Positions 1 through 5,678 of a stretch of DNA of 5,776 bases are shown here, piece after piece. Within the stretch, counting starts at the first letter, position 1. Each line of letters opens with the position of its first letter. Made by a program: the position numbers and the translations under genes. Origin of the DNA: an uncultured Collinsella sp. (lineage in GTDB: Bacteria > Actinomycetota > Coriobacteriia > Coriobacteriales > Coriobacteriaceae); the NCBI GenBank assembly GCA_902495945.1, contig CABUZD010000113.1, forward strand, positions 1-5,776, in the 5' to 3' direction. The notes under the pieces were generated by a model. The model was given only the letters and a program-made list of their open reading frames with translations, was not told the origin of the DNA and did not search any database.

Positions 1-15
1 AATCGTCTCGACATA

Positions 16-1182
16 TTAGAAGCGCGATGGGGCCTTGCCAAGCGTGTCAGCACGCTTAAGATCCATGAGCTCGTCAATCAGACGCGACGTATCGACGCCC
101 TCGCCCGAAAGCGCGCGCATCATATTGAGCAGGCAGGAGCGCTCTGGGCGCAGCGGCTTGTCGTGATATTTGATGAGCAGGCACACGTCGCGCACCAGGT
201 CGTGCGAGAGCGCCAGGCGATCCATAATGACGCGCGCCTTCTTGGCGCCGAGCTCTGGATGACCGTAGAAGTGTCCGCTGCCGGCGTGATCGACCGTAAA
301 GCAATCGGGCTTGGACACATCGTGCAAAAACGCCGCCCACATAAGGCTCGACGAGGGCGCGATGCCGTCGCACAGCGCCAGCTCCCCTGCCACCGTCAGC
401 ACACGGGCGATATGTTCGTAGACGTTAAAGGCATGGTAGACGCTACGCTGGTCAAAGCCACGGGCCGGGGCCAGCTCGGGCACAGCGGCGCAGATGAGCT
501 CGGGATAGCGGAGCATCGCGTCTCCCCCATGACCGGTCGAAAGAATGCCCTCAAGCTCAATACCCACACGCTCGCGCGCCACGGCGTCGAGCAGCGGCGC
601 GCACTCGGCAAGCGCGCGCTTAGTCTCGGGCTCAATCATAAAGTCCAGGCGGCAGGCAAAGCGCACCGCACGCAACATGCGCAGGGCGTCCTCGTTAAAG
701 CGACGCTTGGGATCGCCGACAGCGCGAATCAGCTTGCGCTCCAAGTCACCCTGGCCGTCGTAGCGGTCGACAAGCCCGCGCTCGGGATGCCAGGCCATAG
801 CGTTGACGGTAAAGTCGCGGCGCGCCAGATCGTCCTCGAGCGAGACGGCACGCTCCACACTCTGGGGATGGCGACCATCGGTGTAAAAGCCATCCAGACG
901 GTACGTGGTGACCTCGATACGCTCGCCATCGGAAATAGCCGTGATTCCGCCAAATTTAATGCCCGACTCCACGACCGCGATACCAGCGGCCTCGAGCGCC
1001 ACCTTGGACTCCTGCCACAGGCCGCTACAGCACATATCAACATCGTGGCTGGGGCAACCCATCAGGGCGTCGCGCACCCAACCGCCCACGTACCAAGCCT
1101 CAAGACCAGCCGCCTCAAGCGCGCGCAGGACGCGCAGGGACGCATCGGACGGTTGAGTACCGTTGAGCGAAACATTGCACAT
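16..1182 (-). CDS. cca: CCA-adding tRNA nucleotidyltransferase with HD domain, probably C-terminally truncated
   Basis: This enzyme adds or repairs the 3' CCA of tRNA using CTP and ATP, in the cytoplasm. The class II nucleotidyltransferase head shows GGWVRD (residues 33-38), the metal-binding DVD (47-49), RRDFTVNA (121-128) and the family's conserved helix around EDALRMLRAVRFA (164-176). An HD phosphohydrolase domain follows, with H257, H287-D288, H308 and H340-D341. I chose ATG 1182 because a perfect AGGAGG sits 8 nt upstream; the longer open frame begins at a GTG (1200) that would place this Shine-Dalgarno inside the gene. The protein is 388 residues and ends at KAPSRF, just after the HD domain. 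HD-containing relatives usually run some 60-70 residues further, and the five codons after the TAA read Y-V-E-T-I, a plausible continuation. I infer a premature stop. The gene has its own leader and is unrelated in function to its pts neighbours. The family call is firm; intact function is not. Confidence 0.93.
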   Translation of the reverse strand: MCNVSLNGTQPSDASLRVLRALEAAGLEAWYVGGWVRDALMGCPSHDVDMCCSGLWQESKVALEAAGIAVVESGIKFGGITAISDGERIEVTTYRLDGFYTDGRHPQSVERAVSLEDDLARRDFTVNAMAWHPERGLVDRYDGQGDLERKLIRAVGDPKRRFNEDALRMLRAVRFACRLDFMIEPETKRALAECAPLLDAVARERVGIELEGILSTGHGGDAMLRYPELICAAVPELAPARGFDQRSVYHAFNVYEHIARVLTVAGELALCDGIAPSSSLMWAAFLHDVSKPDCFTVDHAGSGHFYGHPELGAKKARVIMDRLALSHDLVRDVCLLIKYHDKPLRPERSCLLNMMRALSGEGVDTSRLIDELMDLKRADTLGKAPSRF

Positions 1183-1190
1183 GCCTATGG

Positions 1191-1196
1191 CCTCCT
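1191..1196 (-). promoter_or_regulatory. Shine-Dalgarno of cca that decides the start
   Basis: The minus strand reads AGGAGG, then 8 nt, then ATG at 1182. This is an ideal ribosome binding site and argues against the upstream in-frame GTG at 1200. Confidence 0.85.
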
Positions 1197-1275
1197 GCAC
1201 TTGTGAGCGTTAATCGATGGTTCTCAAGAAGTCTAACAAGAAACGAGAAAGCGCGCACACGCAATCGCGTCGTCG

Positions 1276-1281
1276 ATTAGA
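1276..1281 (-). promoter_or_regulatory. Possible -10 element for cca
   Basis: TCTAAT on the minus strand matches five of six positions of the TATAAT consensus and lies between the kinase 2 terminator and cca. No convincing -35 is present; the hexamer 17 nt upstream is GTGGCG. If used, it gives a leader of roughly 85 nt. The remainder of the 1201-1320 spacer shows nothing else I can support. Confidence 0.25.
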
Positions 1282-1320
1282 TAAAACGAGACAGCAGACG
1301 CCACATACGTTCAGCGAGCG

Positions 1321-1355
1321 AAAAACACCCGCCTCGGAGATCCAAAGCGGGTGTT
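1321..1355 (-). terminator. Intrinsic terminator after kinase 2
   Basis: On the minus strand AACACCCGC pairs perfectly with GCGGGTGTT (arms 1347-1355 and 1324-1332) across a 14-nt loop. The second arm runs into a short T tract ending at 1321. It lies 22 nt after the kinase 2 stop and separates that gene from cca. Confidence 0.85.
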
Positions 1356-1377
1356 CGGCAACGATTTTTCGATGCGG

Positions 1378-2310
1378 TTAGCAGACCTGGCGAACCTCGA
1401 TGTGCTTCTTATATTCGTCCACCTTGGCAAAATCGCCCAGACCGGGGCACTCGACCACGTTGGCGCCGGTGGCCATCGAAAGACGCAAGGCATCCTCGAC
1501 TCGCTCGGGGGCGTCGTGCCACACGGACAGGAAGGCGGCCAGCGAGGAATCGCCGGCGCAGACGGTCGACAGCAGCTTGACGTCGAAGGTGCGGTTGGCA
1601 AACCAGATATGCTCGCCGTTGGAGAAGTACGCACCGGCGCCACCGAGGGTCAGCAGCACGTTCTTGGCGCCCTTGGCGTGCAGCTCGGCCATCGCGCCCT
1701 TAACGGACTCGTCGTCGCCACCGCTCACCTTAATGCCAAAGATGTCGAGCAGCTCATCGTCATTGGGCTTGATCAGCAGCGGCTCCATAGCAATGAGGTC
1801 TGCCAACTGATGGCTCGAGATGTCGAGGACGAACTCGGCCCCCTTGGCCTTGACGCGGCGCAGGACCTCGGCCAAGAAGCCCTCGGAAGTGTTGGGAGGC
1901 AGCGAGCCGCTGATGACCAGGCAGGTCATGTCATCGAGCGAATCGATAAGCTCAAACATCTCCTGCTCGTTGGCCTCGTTGATGGCGGCACCGGCGTTGA
2001 CCATGTTGTACTCGGTGTCGGGGCCGGCATTGAGGAACACGTTGACGCGCGTGATGCCGTCAGTCCACACAGGCCTGACGGGCACGCCCAGGGCCTCGGC
2101 GCCCTTAACGATAAACTCACCCGAGAAGCCGGCAAAGAAGCCAAGGATCGTGGTGTCGACACCATAGTGGTCAAGCGTAAACGAGACGTTGAGACCCTTG
2201 CCGTTGGGCGTGTAGACGGCATTGCGGGTACGCGTGACGGTGTTGGCGTCAAGGCCGTCGCAGGCGATGTTGTAATCAATGGCGGGATTTGCAGTGAGCG
2301 TGTAAATCAT
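1378..2310 (-). CDS. 1-phosphofructokinase-family (PfkB) sugar-phosphate kinase, kinase 2
   Basis: This is a PfkB-fold kinase of the FruK/LacC branch, expected to use ATP to phosphorylate fructose 1-phosphate or a related hexose phosphate to a bisphosphate in the cytoplasm. The opening MIYTLTANPAIDY is typical of FruK. Other motifs are NGKGLN (36-41), WTDGITRVN (82-90), SGSLPP (134-139), LIKPN (179-183) and the catalytic CAGDS (251-255), with D254 as the expected base. Two signature positions are unusual: NGKG where GGKG is usual, and CAGD where GAGD is usual. The neighbouring kinase shares both. I start at ATG 2310 because AAAGGA lies 6 nt upstream and the length then matches the paralogue exactly at 310 residues; an in-frame GTG at 2325 is the alternative. 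It sits behind a strong terminator, so it is probably a separate transcript. Substrate cannot be fixed from sequence: fructose 1-phosphate is most likely, tagatose 6-phosphate possible. Confidence 0.9.
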   Translation of the reverse strand: MIYTLTANPAIDYNIACDGLDANTVTRTRNAVYTPNGKGLNVSFTLDHYGVDTTILGFFAGFSGEFIVKGAEALGVPVRPVWTDGITRVNVFLNAGPDTEYNMVNAGAAINEANEQEMFELIDSLDDMTCLVISGSLPPNTSEGFLAEVLRRVKAKGAEFVLDISSHQLADLIAMEPLLIKPNDDELLDIFGIKVSGGDDESVKGAMAELHAKGAKNVLLTLGGAGAYFSNGEHIWFANRTFDVKLLSTVCAGDSSLAAFLSVWHDAPERVEDALRLSMATGANVVECPGLGDFAKVDEYKKHIEVRQVC

Positions 2311-2316
2311 GAATGT

Positions 2317-2322
2317 TCCTTT
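2317..2322 (-). promoter_or_regulatory. Shine-Dalgarno of kinase 2 that decides the start
   Basis: AAAGGA on the minus strand sits 6 nt before ATG 2310. The upstream GTG at 2325 would place this site inside the coding region, so ATG 2310 is preferred. Confidence 0.7.
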
Positions 2323-2344
2323 CACGAAGCAACGTGTTAATGAA

Positions 2345-2350
2345 AGTATA
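2345..2350 (-). promoter_or_regulatory. Candidate -10 element for kinase 2
   Basis: TATACT on the minus strand matches five of six consensus positions and lies 34 nt before ATG 2310, downstream of the terminator that closes the pts operon. The -35 position (TAGCCT at 17-nt spacing) is poor, so a weak or activator-dependent promoter is possible. The terminator just upstream makes a promoter in this interval necessary unless readthrough is used. Confidence 0.45.
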
Positions 2351-2439
2351 TTCCACGCATCGGTAAAAGGCTAGGACAACTCGGTGAACGGTGTGGAAGC
2401 GATGAAGTACGGCAGGACATCTCTCCCCTATGACGGAAC

Positions 2440-2471
2440 AAAAAAGGCGCCCCGGCCGAAACCGGGGCGCC
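2440..2471 (-). terminator. Strong intrinsic terminator after kinase 1, end of the pts operon
   Basis: The minus strand has a perfect 10-bp GC-rich stem, GGCGCCCCGG with CCGGGGCGCC (arms 2462-2471 and 2446-2455). It closes a 6-nt loop TTTCGG and is followed at once by six T residues (2440-2445). It begins 28 nt after the kinase 1 stop codon. This is the clearest transcription stop in the window. Confidence 0.95.
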
Positions 2472-2499
2472 GCATGCGCACGAATATGTCGCGTTTCGA

Positions 2500-3432
2500 T
2501 TACTGACGATCGAGCTTGCGGACAGCAACGCGCTTACTGTACTCGTCGACGTGACCGAAGTCGCCGATGCCGACGGACTCGGCAACGTTGGCGCCGGTGG
2601 CCATAGCGAGCTTCATGGCCTCCTCGACGTTGTCGCGATCCCTGTACCACTTGTGCAGGAACGCAGCGAGGGTGCAGTCACCGGCACAGACGGAAGAGAC
2701 CAGCTTGATGTTGAACTCACGCTTGGCGTACCAGATGTCCTCACCGTTGGAGAAGTAAGCGTCGCCGCGGCTACCACGGGTGAGCAGCACGTTCTGAACG
2801 CCAGCGTCGTGAGCCATCTTCATAGCGACGCGAACCTCGTCGTCGGTGTCGACCGGCACGCCGAAGATGGCCTTCATCTCGTGATGGTTCGGCTTGATGA
2901 GCAGCGGCTTCTTGTGAGCGAGCTCCTTGAGCTTGTCGGAGGACAGGTCCAGGACGACGTCGGCGCCACGAGCCTGAGCGTGCTCCATGACCTGAGCCAG
3001 GAAGTCGGGCGTAGCTTTGGGAGGCACGGAGCCGGAGACGATCAGGCACTCAAGATCGCCCGCGGTGTCCAGGATGTTGTAGAGCTCCTCCTGGTGCTGC
3101 GGCGTGATCGGAGCACCCGGGTTCAGGATGCCGTACTCGTGCTGGCCATCGTTGACGTAGGTGTTAATGCGCGTGATACCGTCGGTCCAGACCGGGCGGC
3201 AGAGGCAACCCAGGTTCATGACCTCTTCGACGATGAACTTGCCCGTGAAGCCAGCAAAGAAGCCGAGCGCGACGGTGTCGACGCCCATCTTCTTAAAGGC
3301 GAAGGACACGTCGAGGCCCTTGCCGTTAGCCGTGTAGCTGGCCGAGCCGGTGCGGACGTTCTCGTCGGGCTCGAGCGGAGAGCTCGAAACCGTCATGTCG
3401 ACAGCCGGGTTAGCGGTTAGCGTGTAGAACAT
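2500..3432 (-). CDS. 1-phosphofructokinase-family (PfkB) sugar-phosphate kinase, kinase 1
   Basis: This is a second FruK/LacC-branch PfkB kinase, 310 residues, the last gene of the ptsH-ptsI operon. The operon context suggests it acts on a PTS sugar phosphate, most likely fructose 1-phosphate to fructose 1,6-bisphosphate. Motifs are MFYTLTANPAVD at the start, NGKGLD (36-41), WTDGITRIN (82-90), SGSVPP (133-138), LIKPN (178-182) and CAGDC (249-253), with D252 as the expected catalytic base. It departs from the family more than kinase 2: the motif-1 Asn is Asp (D41) and the residue after GD is Cys rather than Ser. By eye, 33 of the first 60 residues match kinase 2, so the pair are tandem paralogues that have diverged considerably. 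ATG 3432 has AGGGGG 8 nt upstream. It lies 74 nt after ptsI with no clear promoter between them. An altered substrate or a regulatory role is possible. Confidence 0.9.
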   Translation of the reverse strand: MFYTLTANPAVDMTVSSSPLEPDENVRTGSASYTANGKGLDVSFAFKKMGVDTVALGFFAGFTGKFIVEEVMNLGCLCRPVWTDGITRINTYVNDGQHEYGILNPGAPITPQHQEELYNILDTAGDLECLIVSGSVPPKATPDFLAQVMEHAQARGADVVLDLSSDKLKELAHKKPLLIKPNHHEMKAIFGVPVDTDDEVRVAMKMAHDAGVQNVLLTRGSRGDAYFSNGEDIWYAKREFNIKLVSSVCAGDCTLAAFLHKWYRDRDNVEEAMKLAMATGANVAESVGIGDFGHVDEYSKRVAVRKLDRQ

Positions 3433-3433
3433 T

Positions 3434-3449
3434 TACAGTACCCCCTGTA
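3434..3449 (-). repeat. Short inverted repeat enclosing the kinase 1 ribosome binding site
   Basis: On the minus strand TACAG and CTGTA form a 5-bp perfect inverted repeat (arms 3445-3449 and 3434-3438) around GGGGTA, which holds most of the Shine-Dalgarno. In RNA the site would sit in a six-nt loop just before the start codon. The stem is short, so a role in translation is only a possibility. Confidence 0.35.
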
Positions 3450-3456
3450 TATGTGA

Positions 3457-3489
3457 GGGCCGCGTGGCCGGCCCATTCCAACCACGCGG
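3457..3489 (-). repeat. GC-rich stem-loop between ptsI and kinase 1, with a competing alternative fold
   Basis: A perfect 8-bp inverted repeat, CCGCGTGG with CCACGCGG on the minus strand (arms 3482-3489 and 3460-3467), encloses a 14-nt loop and starts 18 nt after the ptsI stop. No T tract follows, so it is not a standard terminator. A second 5-bp pairing (arms 3470-3474 and 3457-3461, GGGCC with GGCCC) shares bases with it, so the two folds exclude each other. It could stabilise or process the mRNA end, or attenuate transcription. Confidence 0.6.
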
Positions 3490-3506
3490 TTACCTCTGAT
3501 ACCAAA

Positions 3507-5210
3507 TTAGCGAGCTGCGGACTCGAGCAGTGCCTTGACCTCGGCGGCGGTGTTGCAGGCGAGCGCCTTCTCGGCGAGCTCGTCGCACTCGGCCTTGGTC
3601 CACTGGCTGATGGTCTTGCGGGCGCGCAGGATCGACGGAGCGCTCATCGAGAACTCCTCCAGGCCCCAGCTGATCAGCAGCGGCTCGAGCAGCGGATCGG
3701 CAGCGGCCTCGCCGCACATACCGACCATGATGCCGGCCTTCACGCCGCTCTCGATGATGTTCTTGAGCGAGCGGAGCACGGCGGGATAGTAAACCTGATA
3801 CAGGTTGGAGATGGTGTCGTTGCCACGGTCGGCGCACATGGTGTAGCCGATCAGGTCGTTGGTGCCGATGGAGAAAAAGTCGGCGACCTCGGCAAGACGG
3901 TCTGCGAGCAGCGAAGCGGCAGGCGTCTCGACCATGATGCCGACCTCGATGTTCTCGTTGAACTTGCGGCCCTCTTCGGTCAGCTCGGCCTTGCACTGCT
4001 CGACGAGCTCCTTGACAGCCAAGACCTCCTCGACGCAGGTGACGAGCGGGATCATGATCTTGACGTCACCGAAGGCACTAGCGCGCAGCAGAGCGCGGAG
4101 CTGGACCTTGTACTGGTCGGGATTGGCCAGGCAGTAACGCACGGCGCGGAAGCCCATGAAGGGGTTGTCTTCCTTGACCATATGCAGATACGGAATCTCC
4201 TTGTCGCCACCCACATCGAGCGTGCGGATGATGACCGGAGCGCCCTTGAGCGCGCTGGCGACCTTACGGTAGGCGTTGAACTGCTCCTCCTCGGAAGGAA
4301 GCTCAGCAGAGTCCATGAACAGGAACTCGGAGCGGAACAGACCGATGGCCTCGGCGTCGTGATCGAGCGCGTTGGGCACGTCATCGGGGTTACCGATGTT
4401 GCAGGCGATGATCTTCTTGATGCCATCGGCAGTCACGGACGGCTTGCCACGGAAGGCCTCGAGGGCTGCCTTCTCGGCGGCGAAGGCCTCGGCCTTGGCG
4501 GTGTAGGCAGCGAGCGTCTCCTCGTCGGGATCGGCCTCAACGATACCCTTGCCGCCGTCGACGACAACGGTCATGCCATTGCGCAGAGCGGTGCAGCTGT
4601 TGGAAACCGAAAGGACAGCCGGAATCTCGAGGGCGCGCGCAATGATCGCGGAGTGCGACGTGCGGCCACCGGTCTCGGTGACGATACCGGCAACGTGGGC
4701 CTTATCGATCGTGGCGGTCATGGACGGCGTGAGGTCGTGCACGACAACGACAGTGTTCTCGGGCAGGACGGAGAGGTCGACGACCTCCTTGCCCAGCAGC
4801 TCGGCCAGAATACCGGTGCGGATGTCGGCGATGTCGGCCGCGCGCAGACGGAACATCTCGTCGTCCATGGACAGGAACATGTTCTCGAACATGGTCGAGG
4901 TGTCCATGAGCGCCTGCTCGGCGCAGGTACCGCCGTCAATGGCGGCGTTGATGGCGTCGGTCATACCCGGGTCCTGAGCCAGGACAATGTGTCCGCTCAT
5001 GATCTCGGCCTCGGCCTCGCCCACCGTCTCCTTCATGTGGTCGGCCTGAGCCTGGGTCTTCTCACAGAAGACCGAAAGAGCGTTCTGATAGCGCTCCTTC
5101 TCTGCTGCCGAATCAGCAACATCGTGCGGCTCAAACGTCAAGTCGGGATCGACGGCGACCATGACGGTGCCGATACCGATGCCCTCGGAAGCGTTGACTC
5201 CCTGATACAT
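3507..5210 (-). CDS. ptsI: PTS Enzyme I, phosphoenolpyruvate-protein phosphotransferase
   Basis: Enzyme I starts the phosphotransferase system: it autophosphorylates from phosphoenolpyruvate and passes the phosphate to HPr in the cytoplasm. From ATG 5210 it has 567 residues, in line with the 570-575 of well-known homologues. The N-terminal HPr-binding and swivel region ends in GGRTSHSAIIARA (181-193), with H186 as the phosphorylated histidine. The C-terminal PEP-binding barrel shows GLFRSEFLFMD (290-300), the DVGGDKEIPYL run (332-342), ETPAA (428-432), GTNDL (449-453) and GMCGEAA (497-503), with C499 as the catalytic cysteine. All expected active-site residues are visible. The start MYQGVNASEGIGIG aligns with the usual M-x-x-G-x-x-A-S beginning and has GAGAGG 7 nt upstream. 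ATG 5216, two codons earlier with GGAG 6 nt upstream, is a near-equal alternative. It follows ptsH by 133 nt that hold a hairpin and a possible promoter. Confidence 0.97.
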   Translation of the reverse strand: MYQGVNASEGIGIGTVMVAVDPDLTFEPHDVADSAAEKERYQNALSVFCEKTQAQADHMKETVGEAEAEIMSGHIVLAQDPGMTDAINAAIDGGTCAEQALMDTSTMFENMFLSMDDEMFRLRAADIADIRTGILAELLGKEVVDLSVLPENTVVVVHDLTPSMTATIDKAHVAGIVTETGGRTSHSAIIARALEIPAVLSVSNSCTALRNGMTVVVDGGKGIVEADPDEETLAAYTAKAEAFAAEKAALEAFRGKPSVTADGIKKIIACNIGNPDDVPNALDHDAEAIGLFRSEFLFMDSAELPSEEEQFNAYRKVASALKGAPVIIRTLDVGGDKEIPYLHMVKEDNPFMGFRAVRYCLANPDQYKVQLRALLRASAFGDVKIMIPLVTCVEEVLAVKELVEQCKAELTEEGRKFNENIEVGIMVETPAASLLADRLAEVADFFSIGTNDLIGYTMCADRGNDTISNLYQVYYPAVLRSLKNIIESGVKAGIMVGMCGEAAADPLLEPLLISWGLEEFSMSAPSILRARKTISQWTKAECDELAEKALACNTAAEVKALLESAAR

Positions 5211-5235
5211 TCCCATTCCTCTCTCCGTGTCATGT

Positions 5236-5264
5236 GATAAAGCGTTTTGCCATATCCATGACAA
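5236..5264 (-). promoter_or_regulatory. Possible promoter for ptsI
   Basis: On the minus strand TTGTCA (5259-5264, five of six matches to the -35 consensus) stands exactly 17 nt before TTTATC (5236-5241, three of six matches to the -10). The -35 overlaps the T tract of the ptsH/ptsI hairpin. A start near 5229 would give a leader of about 20 nt that still includes the Shine-Dalgarno. The spacing is ideal but the -10 is weak. Confidence 0.3.
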
Positions 5265-5298
5265 AAGAGCGCAGTTACCTTAAAACAGGTCACTGCGC
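5261..5298 (-). terminator. Stem-loop between ptsH and ptsI, likely leaky terminator
   Basis: The minus strand pairs GCGCAGT with ACTGCGC (5292-5298 and 5269-5275), then after one mismatch ACCT with AGGT (5287-5290 and 5277-5280), around a 6-nt loop. TCTTTTGT follows directly. That is an 11-bp stem with one mismatch and an interrupted T tract, as expected for an inefficient intrinsic terminator. It lies 45 nt beyond the ptsH stop and would let part of the transcription continue into ptsI. Confidence 0.65.
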
Positions 5299-5343
5299 CC
5301 CCAAATATGAACTTAGTTGTTCAACATGCGACCCGTTTGAGTT

Positions 5344-5607
5344 CTACTCGCCAAGACCGCTCTTGATGAGCTCGATGGCAGCAGCCAGAGCCTCGGCCTC
5401 GTCAGCGCCGTCGCACTTGACCTCGACCTCGGTACCGCAGGGGATACCAGCAGCCATGAGGGCCATCGGGGACTTGCCGTTGACCTCCTTCTCGGGGGTA
5501 ACGACCGTCACGTCACAGGCGTACTTGCCCATGGTGGAGGCGAACAGACCAGCCGGACGCATGTGCAGACCCTGAGGATTAACGAGGGTAGCCTTCTCAG
5601 AAACCAT
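5344..5607 (-). CDS. ptsH: PTS phosphocarrier protein HPr
   Basis: HPr carries phosphate from Enzyme I to the sugar-specific EIIA domains. The 87-residue length is standard. The active site reads NPQGLHMRPAG (10-20), with H15 as the phosphorylated histidine and R17 beside it. A serine at position 46 (NGKSPMALM, 43-51) matches the regulatory Ser46 of Gram-positive HPr. Here it is followed by Pro rather than the Ile seen in Bacillus, so whether an HPr kinase uses it is open; no such kinase gene is in the window. ATG 5607 has AAGGAG 6 nt upstream within AAAAAAGGAG. It is the first gene of the pts unit, ahead of ptsI, and is followed by a probable leaky terminator that would favour its expression over Enzyme I. 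Confidence 0.97.
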   Translation of the reverse strand: MVSEKATLVNPQGLHMRPAGLFASTMGKYACDVTVVTPEKEVNGKSPMALMAAGIPCGTEVEVKCDGADEAEALAAAIELIKSGLGE

Positions 5608-5629
5608 AGTTGACTCCTTTTTTGTGTTT

Positions 5630-5657
5630 AACCCCTGTCATGCATGTGGCAGGAGTC
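5630..5657 (-). repeat. Inverted repeat in the ptsH leader
   Basis: On the minus strand GACTCCTG can pair with CAGGGGTT (5650-5657 and 5630-5637) through six Watson-Crick and two G-T pairs. The 12-nt loop contains the self-complementary CATGCATG. It ends 11 nt before the AAGGAG Shine-Dalgarno. It may form a 5' leader hairpin; no function can be assigned. Confidence 0.35.
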
Positions 5658-5672
5658 AGATTCACGACGTTG

Positions 5673-5678
5673 TTTATA
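5673..5678 (-). promoter_or_regulatory. Possible -10 element of the ptsH operon
   Basis: TATAAA on the minus strand, within the AT-rich TTAATATAAAC, lies 65 nt before the ptsH start. No good -35 is present at the usual spacing, so this is a weak call. An activator-dependent promoter or another start further upstream are alternatives. The rest of 5608-5776 shows no gene. Confidence 0.35.

Noticed and set aside
163..1206. A 347-codon plus-strand open frame opposite cca
   Set aside because: Antisense shadow; the minus-strand frame carries the GGxVRD, DxD, RRDFTVNA and HD motifs and has an ideal Shine-Dalgarno.
1351..2340. A long plus-strand open frame opposite kinase 2
   Set aside because: It is an antisense shadow of a clear PfkB gene, with no domain, and it runs through the kinase 2 terminator and promoter region.
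2551..3420. A long plus-strand open frame opposite kinase 1
   Set aside because: Same pattern as the frame opposite kinase 2. The two antisense products look alike only because the sense genes are paralogues.
3453..5237. A 594-codon open frame on the plus strand opposite ptsI
   Set aside because: It mirrors ptsI, which carries all catalytic motifs. The antisense frame is low-complexity (rich in G, L, D, V, A) with no recognisable domain, as expected for an antisense shadow in GC-biased codons.
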